From the NCBI GenBank assembly GCA_046758905.1, contig JBHIBC010000003.1:1-64000 (forward strand): a stretch of DNA of 64,000 nucleotides, given 5' to 3'. The stretch comes from JBHIBC01 sp046758905. Its GTDB lineage: Bacteria > Acidobacteriota > Polarisedimenticolia > Gp22-AA2. Shown here piece after piece: positions 9,274 through 18,319 of this stretch; within the stretch, counting starts at the first letter, position 1, and every line of letters starts with the position of its first letter. Under the pieces are notes generated by a model that saw only the letters and a list, made by a program, of their open reading frames with translations, did not search any database and was not told the DNA's origin. Made by a program: the position numbers and the translations under genes.

Positions 9274-9684
9274 ATGGACGGATTGACCATCGGCCGGCTG
9301 GCCCGCGAGGGCCGGGTCAATATCGAGACGGTCCGCTACTACGAGCGGCGCGGCCTGCTCCCAAGGCCCCCCCGCCGTCCCTCGGGGTATCGGATCTTTC
9401 CGGAATCGGCCGTGCTGGTGCTGCGTTTCGTGAGGAGCGCCCAGGCGCTCGGGTTCTCCCTCAAGGAGGTCAAGGAATTGCTCTCCCTGCGCGTGCAGCC
9501 GGGCCGGACCTGCGCCGACGTTCGCGGCCGCGCCCGGCGCAAGATCGACGACATCGACCAGAAGATCCGGACCCTGCAGGCGATGAGGAAAGCCCTGGTC
9601 CGCCTTGAAGCCGCCTGCTCCGGCCGGGGACCGATCTCCGGCTGCCCTATCCTGGACAGCCTCGACGCCGGCGTGCGGCGATGA
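9274..9684 (+). CDS. merR: MerR-family metal-responsive transcriptional regulator
   Basis: 136 aa with GGAGGC before the ATG. The N-terminal winged helix is typical of MerR (TIGRLAREGRVNIETVRYYE, then RRPSGYR). A long dimerisation helix follows. Three cysteines occur at the positions used by Hg(II)-binding MerR: TCADV before the helix, AACSGRGPISGCPI after it. That pattern favours mercury or a similar thiophilic metal over copper or zinc regulators. It is the first gene of a five-gene plus-strand operon with overlapping or short junctions. The metal identity is inferred from cysteine spacing. Confidence 0.85.
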   Translation: MDGLTIGRLAREGRVNIETVRYYERRGLLPRPPRRPSGYRIFPESAVLVLRFVRSAQALGFSLKEVKELLSLRVQPGRTCADVRGRARRKIDDIDQKIRTLQAMRKALVRLEAACSGRGPISGCPILDSLDAGVRR

Positions 9685-9995
9685 CGCCTCGCATCGACCT
9701 CATCCACGCCGCCGGGCGAGCATCGACGAAGGCCAGGCGGGCGATCGAGATCTTCAGCGCAGGGTGCCCGGCCTGCGAAGAGGCCATCGAACTGGTCGAG
9801 CGGATCGCCTGTCCATCGTGCCGGGTGGCCGTCCTCGACATGAGGGACGCCGGCGTGGCTTCGCGGGCCAAGAGCCTGGCGATCCGCTCCGTGCCGGCCG
9901 TGCTCGTCGACGGCAGGCTCGCGCAATGCTGCGCGGGGCGCGGGCCGGACGAGGCCGCGCTGCGGGACGCCGGGCTGGGCCGACCGCTGCCCTAG
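9681..9995 (+). CDS. Small thioredoxin/glutaredoxin-fold protein
   Basis: 104 aa; its ATG overlaps the merR stop (ATGA), indicating translational coupling. It has a redox-type FSAGCPACEEA motif and a downstream SVPAVLVDG segment, the cis-proline loop of thioredoxin folds. Additional cysteine pairs (ACPSC, QCC) could bind metal. There is no signal peptide, so it should be cytoplasmic. In this setting it probably handles metal or reduces regulator or transport-protein thiols; that role is inferred from context. Confidence 0.7.
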   Translation: MTPRIDLIHAAGRASTKARRAIEIFSAGCPACEEAIELVERIACPSCRVAVLDMRDAGVASRAKSLAIRSVPAVLVDGRLAQCCAGRGPDEAALRDAGLGRPLP

Positions 9996-10055
9996 AGAAG
10001 GCGCGAAGACACCCGGGCGGAGATCGGCGCCGCTCGGCGAGGAGGACCCTCGACC

Positions 10056-10577
10056 TTGACCCGCTCAATGCGTACACCGATCTTCCTTCTCAGCGTCATG
10101 GCCCTTCTCGTCGCGCGGCCGGGTCAGGCCGAGATCCGCGGGGCCTCCGTGGCTGTCAACGGGATGGCGTGCCCCTTCTGTGCCTTCGGCGTTGAGAAGC
10201 GACTCAAGAAGGTGCAGGGGGTCGAGCGCGTCGTCGTCAGCACCAAAGACGGAATAGCCACCCTGACGGCTAAGGCCCAGCAGTCGATCGACGTCGAGCA
10301 GATCCCTCGTGCGGTCAGATCCGCGGGCTTCACCCCCGGACCCATCATGGTCGAGGCGGTCGGGAGAGTCGAGACGGACGGGCGGGATCGAGTGGTGCTA
10401 AGGCTGCGCGGGACCGATCAGGCCTTTCTGCTGGCCGGCACTGGCGTCCGGGCGGACGCGCGGCTGCGCTCCCTCACCGAGACGGGCGCCCTGGTCGTCA
10501 TACGGGGTGCGTTCCACCTCCGACAGGAGAGTCTCCCCGCCATTTCCCCGGAAGTGGTTGAGGAGATTCCCGATTGA
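10056..10577 (+). CDS. MerP-like exported heavy-metal-associated domain protein
   Basis: 173 aa from a TTG well spaced from GGAGGA; an ATG at 10068 gives a slightly shorter signal peptide. The leader is IFLLSVMALLVARPGQA. A heavy-metal-associated domain follows, with NGMACPFCAFGVEKRLKK, the GMxCxxC metal site of MerP and copper chaperones. A second half of about 80 residues, not found in MerP, has beta-rich character. It should act in the periplasm as a soft-metal binder or sensor. No MerT or MerA accompanies it here. Confidence 0.75.
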   Translation: MTRSMRTPIFLLSVMALLVARPGQAEIRGASVAVNGMACPFCAFGVEKRLKKVQGVERVVVSTKDGIATLTAKAQQSIDVEQIPRAVRSAGFTPGPIMVEAVGRVETDGRDRVVLRLRGTDQAFLLAGTGVRADARLRSLTETGALVVIRGAFHLRQESLPAISPEVVEEIPD

Positions 10578-11482
10578 CCGGGCGGCGAACAGGGGCGATC
10601 GCCGGGGTCCTGCTCCTCGCGACCTGGGCCCCCGTGGGGCCGGCGCTCGCCGCCCCGCTCACCTTCAACACCGCACTGCCCGTCGCCCGGGGCGAGGGCA
10701 TTCTTCGCATCCAGTTCCGGCGCTTCTCGTCCACCGGAGGTCCCGGCGCCCAGGATCGAGAGCTCACGGTTCGAGCCTTCCCCCTGGTCGGGGTCTACGG
10801 GGCGTCCGGGAAGCTCGCTCTTTTCGCGATCGCTCCGATCATCGACAAGACCCTCGAACTGACGACCCCGATGGGTCGTCGCACCCGGAACGTCTCCGGT
10901 CTGGGCGACACCGCCTTTCTAGCGCGCTACACCACCTATCGGCGGGACAGGCCGGGGCGGACCACTCGCGTCGCTCCCTTCGTGGGAGTCGAAGCCCCCA
11001 CCGGCGAGGACGCCGAGACGGACGAGCTCGGCCGGCTCCCTCGGGCCCTTCAGCTCGGCTCCGGGTCCTGGGACTACAGGGTCGGCACGATTGCGACCTG
11101 GCAGACGCTGCGCTGGCAGCTCGACGGCTCGATCTCCTATCAGCTCAACACCGAGGCGAACGACTTCGAGTTCGGGGACGAGGCCCGTCTGGATCTTTCC
11201 TACCAGTACAGGGTATGGCCTCGCGAGCTGGGAGAGGGTGTGCCGGCCTTTCTCTATGCGATCCTGGAGAGCAACGTGGTCTGGCAGGATCGCGATGTCG
11301 TCGACGGTCTGGAGGACCCGGACTCGGGAGGTGTGACCTGGTTCCTGGCTCCTGGGCTTCAATTCGTCAGAAAACGCTTAGTCGTCGAAGCGGCGGTGCA
11401 GATCCCCGTCGAGCGGAACCTGAACGGGGCCGCTCCCGAGACCGACTTCATCACCACGCTCAGCGTCCGGGTGAATCTCTGA
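10574..11482 (+). CDS. Putative outer-membrane beta-barrel protein of the metal operon
   Basis: 302 aa from a TTG overlapping the previous stop, with GAGGAGA upstream. A signal peptide ends LAAPLTFNTALP. The body is rich in alternating strands with aromatic residues (YRVGTIATWQTL, GSISYQLNT, LDLSYQYRVW) and ends SVRVNL, as expected for a small outer-membrane barrel of the type annotated as transporter-like or phenol-degradation MetA-like. It has no enzyme motif. It probably provides an outer-membrane pore or sensor linked to the MerP-like protein; this is inference. Confidence 0.6.
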   Translation: MTGRRTGAIAGVLLLATWAPVGPALAAPLTFNTALPVARGEGILRIQFRRFSSTGGPGAQDRELTVRAFPLVGVYGASGKLALFAIAPIIDKTLELTTPMGRRTRNVSGLGDTAFLARYTTYRRDRPGRTTRVAPFVGVEAPTGEDAETDELGRLPRALQLGSGSWDYRVGTIATWQTLRWQLDGSISYQLNTEANDFEFGDEARLDLSYQYRVWPRELGEGVPAFLYAILESNVVWQDRDVVDGLEDPDSGGVTWFLAPGLQFVRKRLVVEAAVQIPVERNLNGAAPETDFITTLSVRVNL

Positions 11483-12456
11483 TGCGAAGGAGGATGATCT
11501 ACTCGGCGGCACCGGTCGTCCTTCTCGTGGTGACGGCTGCCTGGTCCGCCCGGCGGTTGTTCCCGGCGCCGCGGGAGGCCGGCTACCGTTTCGACGACGC
11601 CTGGGGTCACACGGGAAGCGGACCGGGCGAGTTCCTCCAGCCGATCGGCATCGCCATACAACAAGACGAGGTCTTCGTCAGCGATGCCGGCAACAATCGC
11701 ATCCAGGTCTTCAGCACGAGCGGGCGGTTCCTGCGCGCGTTCGGAGGCGAAGGGGACGGTCCGGGCGATCTGGGCCGCCCCATGCACATCGCCATCCGGG
11801 GCCGGAAACTCTACGTCGCCGAATATCTCAACGACCGGATCCAGCTCTTCTCCCTCCTCGGCGAGCCGCTGGGCATGGTCGGGTCGCACGGTTCCGACCC
11901 GGGGCAGTTCGACGCCCCGGCCGGTGTGGCCATCGACGCGGAGGGCCGACTGTACGTGGCGGATTTCTACAACCAGCGTGTTCAGCTGCTCGGGCCCGCC
12001 GGGGAGCCGATCCGGCAGTACGGCTCCACCGGCTTGAGGGGCTTGCGGGCGGGCGGCTTCAATTACCCCACGGATGCGGCTCTTCTTCCCTCCGGGAGCC
12101 TTGTCGTGGCGGATGCCTATAACGACCGGATCCAGGTTTTCGCTCCCGATGGGGCCTTCCGGCGCAAGTGGGGCGGCCCCCTGGCCGTGAACATCCCGGG
12201 CGGCTTTCACGGGTGGTTCAATGTCGCCACCGGGGTCGCCGTGGATCCCGCGGGAAGCATCTTCGTTGCCGACTTCTACAACCACCGCATCCAGAAGTTC
12301 ACCCCTGAGGGTGAGTTCCTCGTCGCTCTCGGAGAGAAAGGCGCCGGCCCCGGACGCCTCGACCGGCCCACTGACCTGGCCGTGGACGACGAGGGTTTCC
12401 TCTATGTCGTGGATTTCGGGAACGACCGGATCCAGAAGTTTGCGCCGATCCGCTGA
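11482..12456 (+). CDS. Membrane-anchored NHL-repeat beta-propeller
   Basis: 324 aa; the ATG shares one base with the previous stop. A single N-terminal hydrophobic segment (APVVLLVVTAAWSA) precedes six NHL repeats, each carrying a variant of the pattern seen as VSDAGNNRIQVF, VAEYLNDRIQLF and VADFYNHRIQKF, separated by GxGPGxxxxP loops. The propeller lies outside the cytoplasmic membrane and is likely a protein- or ligand-binding platform. It is the last gene of the mer-like operon; its connection with metals is only positional. Confidence 0.8.
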   Translation: MRRRMIYSAAPVVLLVVTAAWSARRLFPAPREAGYRFDDAWGHTGSGPGEFLQPIGIAIQQDEVFVSDAGNNRIQVFSTSGRFLRAFGGEGDGPGDLGRPMHIAIRGRKLYVAEYLNDRIQLFSLLGEPLGMVGSHGSDPGQFDAPAGVAIDAEGRLYVADFYNQRVQLLGPAGEPIRQYGSTGLRGLRAGGFNYPTDAALLPSGSLVVADAYNDRIQVFAPDGAFRRKWGGPLAVNIPGGFHGWFNVATGVAVDPAGSIFVADFYNHRIQKFTPEGEFLVALGEKGAGPGRLDRPTDLAVDDEGFLYVVDFGNDRIQKFAPIR

Positions 12457-12647
12457 ACAGCACTCGGCCCGTCGCCTGACCAGACCGCCCGGGTCCGGCC
12501 AGCGCGCGCCGCGCCACGCGGCCGCACCCGACACCGAGGCTTCTCGAGCCTTCGGCCTCGCCTCTGTTCCCTCGCCCCCCGGTCCGAGGTCTCAACAAAG
12601 GGCTTGCGAGCGGGTAGCAATGATAGTACCTTCGGGCTAACTCGCAG

Positions 12648-15600
12648 ATGGAACGGGACTTACTGCTCAACCGGAGATACAGGATCGTACGCCCCCTAGG
12701 CGAGGGGGGTATCGGCGTGGTCCACCTGGCCCATGACACCTTCCGGGGGGAACGCGAGGTCGCGCTGAAGATCCTGCGCCCGGAGGCGGTCGACCCGGAC
12801 TCGATCGAGCGGTTCCGGAACGAGTTCCGGTCGATGACCCGGCTGCGCCACCCGAACCTGGCCGAGGTCTGTGACTTCGGTGAGGACGAGAGGACCGGGA
12901 GACACTTCCTCACGCTCGAGTTCATCGAGGGGAAGCCGCTCGGGGCGTTTCGCTGGCCGGCCCTGCATGACCACTTCGACGAAGTGGTCGTCCAGTGTCT
13001 GCGGGCACTCGACTACATTCATTCCCGAGGGCTGCTCCACAACGACATCAAGCCGCAGAACATCCTGGTTCGCCCGCCCCTGCAGGTGAAGCTGGTCGAC
13101 TTCGGGCTGGCCCGATCGCAGGCCGACCCTTCGCGCGCCGACCTGAGCGGGACGATCCACTACATCGCGCCCGAGCGGATCCGCGGCGAGCCTCCGGACC
13201 CACGCTCGGATATCTACTCACTCGGGGTCGTGCTGTACGAGTTGCTGACCGGCCGTCTCGCCTTTGAGGAGCAGGATGTCGGTCGCGTCGTCACCGCGAT
13301 CCTCCATGGCCCCATCCCGCCGCCCCGGCAGTGGAACCCCGACGTCCCGTCGAGGCTCGATCGGTTCGTCACGACGCTTCTCGCGCGCGACCCCACGGGA
13401 AGACCGGCCTCGGCCGGTGAGGCGCTGGCGCTTCTCAATCGAGGCTCGGCGGCCCCACTGAGCCTCGACACCGCCGAGACGGTCGCCTCGTACGTCGGCA
13501 GCGGGCGCTTCATCGGCCGGCGGCGCGAGCTGCAGAGCCTCTGCGCGCTGGCCGCGGAGCACGCCGGGAGCCCGGGAGAGGACCGGCAGCCGCGCCTGGT
13601 TCTGATCGCCGGCGACAGCGGCATCGGCAAGAGCCGCCTGCTCAGGGAGGTCCGGTACCGGCTGCAGGCCTTGGGGATGCGGACCCTCTCCGGGCGTTGT
13701 CACGACGCCGGCGGGACCCTGTTTCAGCCCTTCGTCGAGATCCTCCGTCACCTGCCGCGCGGTCCCGGGGCGTGCGCCGAGATGACCGCGGCTCTTGATC
13801 AGATCCTCCCGGGAGGCGCGGCGGTCCGCGGGGAACTCGGCGCGGGCGCTGGCGAGCCGGGAGGCTCGGCCGGCAGGGAGCACCTCCTGGCCGGGCTCGC
13901 CGCGGCCCTCGACGCACTGGCTGCAGGAAAGCCCGGCTTCCTGTTCCTCGAGGACCTGCACTGGTGCGACCGTTCCGGTCTGGATCTCATTGAGTACCTG
14001 CTCGCCAGGCAGGATCGGGGCCCCTGGCTAATCCTCGGCAGCCTGAGGGGAGACGCAGGCCGCCGCCTGCGGTTCGAGGACGGCCCGGTTTCCGAGCACG
14101 TGCTCCGGATCCAGCTCGGGCCCCTCCGCCCGGAGGAGATCGGTGAGCTCGTGGCCTCCATGATGCCGTTCGACCGGCGGCCGGAGAGGCTGATCTCGTT
14201 CCTGCAGGAGCAGACGGGGGGGAACCCGCTCTACGTCGAGGAGATCGTCCGCGTCCTGGCCGAGAACCGGATCATCCGCCGGGAAGAGCGAGCCTGGGGC
14301 GCGGACGAGGCCTTGCTCGACGGCCTGGAGATCCCCTCGAGCCTGTCGAGCATTCTTGCGCGCAGGCTGGAAGGGCTGTCCGTCCCGGATAGGGAGCTCC
14401 TCGAGGCCCTGTCGATCTTCAACCGTCCCGCCTCCGCGGCGTTGCTGGCCGGAGCGCTCGAGCGGGCTCCCGAGGAGATCCGGTCCCGTCTGGAGGCCCT
14501 CGACCGGCTCGACCTGGTCGAGCTGGACACCGAGGGCGCGGCGCCTCCGCTCGCGGAAATCGCGCACGCCCGGATCCGCGAGGTGATCGCCGGCCGCCTG
14601 CAGGAGGAGCGCCGGCGGACCCTCCACCTCGCGGCCGGGAACGCCCTCGAGAGGGCGCATGCCGACGACATCGGCGCCGTGGTCGAGGAGATGGCGCATC
14701 ATTCCCGGGCCGCGGGGGAGCGCGAGCGGGCCGTCGACCACAGCCTCCGCGCCGCCGGTCGCGCCGCCGCGCTCTTCTATCCCGACAGGCAGACGCGGTT
14801 TCTGACCTGGGCGCTCGAGTTGCTCCCCGAGGGCGACCCGCGCCGTCTGGACGCCCTGCGGGTCCTCGCGGACAACAGCGCCAACGCCCGCGCCGCGCCC
14901 GGCGACGCCCTCCGTTACGGTGGGATGCTCGCTCAGGAGGCCCGGAACGCGGGCGACATCCTGAACGAGGCGTTCGCCCTGCGCGCGCAGAGCTACGCGA
15001 CCGCCATGCTCGGCGACATGAAGGCGGCGCTCGAGCTCGCCGCACGGGAGATCGAGTTGTCGCGCCGCGTGGGCGATCCCGCGGAGAACTGCCACTCGCT
15101 CAACCTCGTCGGAGCTCTCCGCGCCCGTTTGGGGGAATTCGATCGGGCCCTGGAGGCGTTCCGGGAGGTCCGCGTCCTCTCCGAGAAGATCGACCCGGGG
15201 AGAGCTCTCACGGCACTCAACAACGAGGCCAACTGTCATCTCGCCCTCGGCGATCCCTTCGCTGCGAGGGAGCTGCAGGAACGGGGCCTGGCCAGGGCGC
15301 GCGATCTGGGCCTCATGAACCAGTACTACCGCCTGCGCGGGAACCAAGCGGTTACCCTCTGCGCTGCCGGAGATCTGCCCGGCGCGATCCGGTCGCTCGA
15401 GGAGTCCCTGGAATGGGCGCGCGCGCACGGCAATCTGCAGCACCACGTTCACGAGCTGACGACGCTGGCCCAGTACTATGCACAGACAGGGCTCCTCGAC
15501 CGTTCGGCGGGCTGCCTCGCGGAGCACCGGGCGTTTCGCATGAGCTCCTCCGACGTCCTCGAGCAGATCATGAACCTCGACCTCACCGGCGCCCTGTCGC

Positions 15601-17924
15601 GGGAGGTCGGCCGCATCGACGAGGCGCTGGAACGCCACCGCGAGGGATTGGATCTCGCCCGCAAGCACGGACAGCGCGTTCAGGAAGGATTCCTCCTGGC
15701 GGCCCTCGCCACCGACCGGCTCGAGGGCGGCGATGCTCCCGGGGCCGAGCTCGCGGGCCGGGATGCGCTGAGGATCGGCAGGGAGCTGTCGCACCCGCGC
15801 ATCATGGCCCTGGCACATTGCGCTCTGGCGCTCGCCGCGGCCAGGCGCGGAGATCACGCCGCCGCCGCGGCGCGGATCCAGGAGATGGACCGCATCGAGA
15901 CCGGACGGATCACCTACCTCGAGCAGTTGCGCGCCAGCCTCGTCCGGGGTCGCTGTGCCCTGCTCGCGGGACGGATCCCGGAGGCCGAGAGCGAGGCGCG
16001 CGCCGGAATCGCGGCGGCAGCCCCGGGCGGTTTCCGCGAGTATGAGTGGCGATTCCAGGCCCTCCTGGGGGAAGCCTTGCGGGCCGAGGGATTGCTAACG
16101 GAGGCCGCCGATGCCTATAATTCGGCTTACGCCGTCATCCGCGCCGTCTCCGCGGAAATCGAGGATCCTGTGATGCGTCAGGACTACGAGCAGGAGCCGA
16201 CCCGGGCGGAAACCGCCCGCTGCGCCGATGCCGATGAGCCGTCGGCGACCTCAAGCCGCCCCGGTTCGCCCGCTATGCGCTTCGACGCCGCCGCGCCTCC
16301 CGAGCCGCCGGCCCCCCAGGCCGATGCGTTCGCGACCGGTCACGGCGCCCCCGCAACCCGTTCCAGCATCGTGCCGTCGCTGCGCCCATTCGAGACTGCG
16401 GCGGACATCCCGGTGAGGATGTTGGCCACTATGTACGAGATCAGCCAGATGGTCAGCTCGATCCTCGACTTGGAAGAGCTGCTCAACAAGGTAATGGACC
16501 TGGCGATCGAGATCGTCCGCGCCGAGCGCGGGCTGATCTTCCTTTACCGCAGCGACATCGACGAGATGCAGATGGTGGTGGCGCGCAACATCGAGAAGGA
16601 GACGATCCGGGACGCCACCGAGTACAGCCGGAACATCGTCAAGGAGGCCGGGCTGGGGCGGTCCATCCTGTCGCACGACGCCGTCACCGACGAGCGGTTC
16701 AGGGACTTCCGCAGCGTCGCCACCTACCGGATCCACTCGCTGCTGTGCGTCCCGCTGAAAGTGCGCAACCAGGTGGTCGGGACCGTCTACGTCGACACAC
16801 GCAGGCCGGGTGTCGTCTTCTCGAGGGACGACCTGAAGTTCCTCGAGGCGTTCGCCCACCAAGCGGCCGTCGCCATCGAGAACGCGAGGCTCTACGACCA
16901 GGTCAGGCAGGAGAACCGTTACCTCAAGCAGGTCGTGCGGGAGCGTTACGGCTTCGAGAACATCATCGGAAGAAGCGCTCGCATGCGCGCCATTTTCAAG
17001 ATGATCTCCCGCGTGGCCCCGAGTAGCCTGCCGGTGATGATCCGCGGCGAGAGCGGCACCGGCAAGGAACTGGTCGCCCGTGCCATCCACCTCAACAGCC
17101 CCCGCAAGGACAGGAGATTCTTCACCGAGAACTGCGCCGCCCTACCCGACACGCTTCTGGAGAGCGAGCTGTTCGGACACGTCAAGGGGGCCTTCACCGG
17201 AGCCGACTCATCCCGGAAGGGGCTGTTCGAGCTGTCAGACGGCGGCACCCTCTTCCTGGACGAGATCGGCGACATGAGCGTGGCCCTGCAGAGCAAGCTG
17301 CTGCGCGTCCTCCAGGACGGGGAGATCCGGCCGCTCGGCTCCGAGACCCCGCGCCACGTCGACGTGCGGATCCTCTCCGCCACCAACCGCGATCTCGAGC
17401 AGATGATCGCGAAGCGGACCTTCCGGGAAGACCTCTACTTCCGGCTGAACGTCATCACCCTGAGAATCCCGGCGCTGCGCGAGCGCCCCGAGGACATCCC
17501 GCTCCTCGTCGACCACTTCCTCTCGCGCGTCGCCGAGGAAAACAATGTCACCAAGCTGCGCGTCGACAGGGGCCTCATCGCGCTCCTGACCCGTTACCAC
17601 TGGCCCGGCAATGTCCGCGAGCTGGAGAACCAGATCTACAAGCTTGCCTTGTTCGCGAATGGCCCCTCGCTCACGGCCGAGGACGCCAAGCAGGACGCCG
17701 AGTTCTACTCCAAGGTCATCTCCACCAGATCACCCGGGAGCGACAACGGAATCGCCCGTGATCCCATCGAAAGAGCCCTTGCCGAGGCCGGGGGCAACCG
17801 GGACAGAGCCGCGGAACTGCTCGGAATCAGCCGCGCCACCCTGTTCAGGAGGCTCAAGGAACTCGACATCGGGAAGAAGCGCCCCCGTGGCCCGCTCCGT
17901 CGGGATCCGCACCGCCGGCCATGA
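12648..17924 (+). CDS. Ser/Thr kinase-ATPase-TPR-GAF-sigma54 activator fusion (K1)
   Basis: 1758 aa. Domains in order: a protein kinase (about 8-270; glycine loop GEGGIGVVHLA, ALKIL lysine, catalytic loop HNDIKPQN, VDFGLA); an AAA_16/STAND-like ATPase (GDSGIGKSR at about 320, Walker B FLFLEDLHWCD at about 430); TPR-rich solenoid (about 680-1190); GAF (about 1257-1420); sigma-54 AAA+ (GESGTGKE at about 1467, GAFTGA at about 1515, FLDEIGD); and a Fis-type helix-turn-helix (AAELLGISRATLFRRL, about 1715-1742). Every part of a sensor-to-promoter pathway is in one chain. The HRD arginine of the kinase is replaced by Asn, but the catalytic Asp is present. Its likely target is the sigma-54 promoter 330 bp downstream. 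No clear ribosome-binding site precedes the ATG. Confidence 0.9.
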   Translation: MERDLLLNRRYRIVRPLGEGGIGVVHLAHDTFRGEREVALKILRPEAVDPDSIERFRNEFRSMTRLRHPNLAEVCDFGEDERTGRHFLTLEFIEGKPLGAFRWPALHDHFDEVVVQCLRALDYIHSRGLLHNDIKPQNILVRPPLQVKLVDFGLARSQADPSRADLSGTIHYIAPERIRGEPPDPRSDIYSLGVVLYELLTGRLAFEEQDVGRVVTAILHGPIPPPRQWNPDVPSRLDRFVTTLLARDPTGRPASAGEALALLNRGSAAPLSLDTAETVASYVGSGRFIGRRRELQSLCALAAEHAGSPGEDRQPRLVLIAGDSGIGKSRLLREVRYRLQALGMRTLSGRCHDAGGTLFQPFVEILRHLPRGPGACAEMTAALDQILPGGAAVRGELGAGAGEPGGSAGREHLLAGLAAALDALAAGKPGFLFLEDLHWCDRSGLDLIEYLLARQDRGPWLILGSLRGDAGRRLRFEDGPVSEHVLRIQLGPLRPEEIGELVASMMPFDRRPERLISFLQEQTGGNPLYVEEIVRVLAENRIIRREERAWGADEALLDGLEIPSSLSSILARRLEGLSVPDRELLEALSIFNRPASAALLAGALERAPEEIRSRLEALDRLDLVELDTEGAAPPLAEIAHARIREVIAGRLQEERRRTLHLAAGNALERAHADDIGAVVEEMAHHSRAAGERERAVDHSLRAAGRAAALFYPDRQTRFLTWALELLPEGDPRRLDALRVLADNSANARAAPGDALRYGGMLAQEARNAGDILNEAFALRAQSYATAMLGDMKAALELAAREIELSRRVGDPAENCHSLNLVGALRARLGEFDRALEAFREVRVLSEKIDPGRALTALNNEANCHLALGDPFAARELQERGLARARDLGLMNQYYRLRGNQAVTLCAAGDLPGAIRSLEESLEWARAHGNLQHHVHELTTLAQYYAQTGLLDRSAGCLAEHRAFRMSSSDVLEQIMNLDLTGALSREVGRIDEALERHREGLDLARKHGQRVQEGFLLAALATDRLEGGDAPGAELAGRDALRIGRELSHPRIMALAHCALALAAARRGDHAAAAARIQEMDRIETGRITYLEQLRASLVRGRCALLAGRIPEAESEARAGIAAAAPGGFREYEWRFQALLGEALRAEGLLTEAADAYNSAYAVIRAVSAEIEDPVMRQDYEQEPTRAETARCADADEPSATSSRPGSPAMRFDAAAPPEPPAPQADAFATGHGAPATRSSIVPSLRPFETAADIPVRMLATMYEISQMVSSILDLEELLNKVMDLAIEIVRAERGLIFLYRSDIDEMQMVVARNIEKETIRDATEYSRNIVKEAGLGRSILSHDAVTDERFRDFRSVATYRIHSLLCVPLKVRNQVVGTVYVDTRRPGVVFSRDDLKFLEAFAHQAAVAIENARLYDQVRQENRYLKQVVRERYGFENIIGRSARMRAIFKMISRVAPSSLPVMIRGESGTGKELVARAIHLNSPRKDRRFFTENCAALPDTLLESELFGHVKGAFTGADSSRKGLFELSDGGTLFLDEIGDMSVALQSKLLRVLQDGEIRPLGSETPRHVDVRILSATNRDLEQMIAKRTFREDLYFRLNVITLRIPALRERPEDIPLLVDHFLSRVAEENNVTKLRVDRGLIALLTRYHWPGNVRELENQIYKLALFANGPSLTAEDAKQDAEFYSKVISTRSPGSDNGIARDPIERALAEAGGNRDRAAELLGISRATLFRRLKELDIGKKRPRGPLRRDPHRRP

Positions 17925-17936
17925 ACCCCGAGAGAT

Positions 17937-18143
17937 AGTCTCAGGCAGTCCAACAGTCGGACGTGTGAGACTGTACGGCGACACGCGCTGAGACTACAGT
18001 GAGACTGGATATAGATAAGTCATTGTGTGTGAATAGCTTGTAGTAATTGTCTCAGTAATAGAGCATTCCCTCAGTCCTAGCCGCGAACCGATCCCACGCT
18101 ATCTGAACCAGATAGCGCCGCACCGCTGCTCAGCCGAGTCTCA
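17937..18143. promoter_or_regulatory. Cluster of TGAGACT/AGTCTCA sites, putative activator-binding array
   Basis: The heptamer occurs as AGTCTCA at 17937-17943, TGAGACT at 17966-17972, 17989-17995 and 18000-18006, AGTCTCA at 18137-18143, plus a 6-bp match GTCTCA at 18049-18054. The first two face each other and flank inner GTCC/GGAC arms, making a longer dyad of 36 nt. They lie about 115-320 bp upstream of the -24 element, the usual range for sigma-54 enhancer sites. The most likely binder is the Fis-type domain of one of the flanking fusion activators; which one is not known. Confidence 0.55.
18097..18117. repeat. Perfect 9-bp inverted repeat with 3-nt centre
   Basis: CGCTATCTG and CAGATAGCG are exact reverse complements separated by AAC. 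No T-run follows, so a terminator for the upstream gene is unlikely, and a dimeric protein-binding site is the better reading. It lies about 140 bp upstream of the -24 promoter element. Confidence 0.6.
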
Positions 18144-18255
18144 CCGAAGCTCTCCGCCGCACGGGAGGGTGATCCCGCCGGAACTCTCGAATCCATCGTG
18201 CAACCCGCTCCAGGCCAAGCACTTGCACGCACATCAGCAGCAGCGATCACGGATC

Positions 18256-18271
18256 TGGCATCGCGGTTGCT
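18256..18271 (+). promoter_or_regulatory. Sigma-54 (-24/-12) promoter of secreted peptide gene
   Basis: TGGCATCGCGGTTGCT matches the consensus TGGCACGNNNNTTGCW. The invariant GG (18257-18258) and GC (18269-18270) are separated by exactly 10 bp. The expected start of transcription is near 18282, giving a leader of about 40 nt with GGGAGGA before the ATG at 18320. The flanking genes both encode sigma-54 activators, which strongly supports the call. Confidence 0.8.
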
Positions 18272-18319
18272 GTTCGGTCCACTCGAAACAACGAACCTTC
18301 TCAAGAAAGGGAGGACAAC

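Larger units (their letters stand above)
17925..18319. other. AT-rich regulatory intergenic region upstream of secreted peptide
   Basis: A 395-nt gap with no supported gene. It is conspicuously AT-rich for this genome; the 60 nt from 18001 contain only 20 G or C. It holds six copies of a TGAGACT/AGTCTCA-type heptamer, a perfect 9-bp palindrome and a -24/-12 promoter, each listed separately. The composition and layout resemble a bendable enhancer region of a sigma-54 promoter. Confidence 0.75.

Noticed and set aside
12457..12647. Sigma-54 or sigma-70 promoter before K1
   Set aside because: TTGC near 12603 has no GG at correct spacing, and GATAGT near 12624 has no -35 partner.
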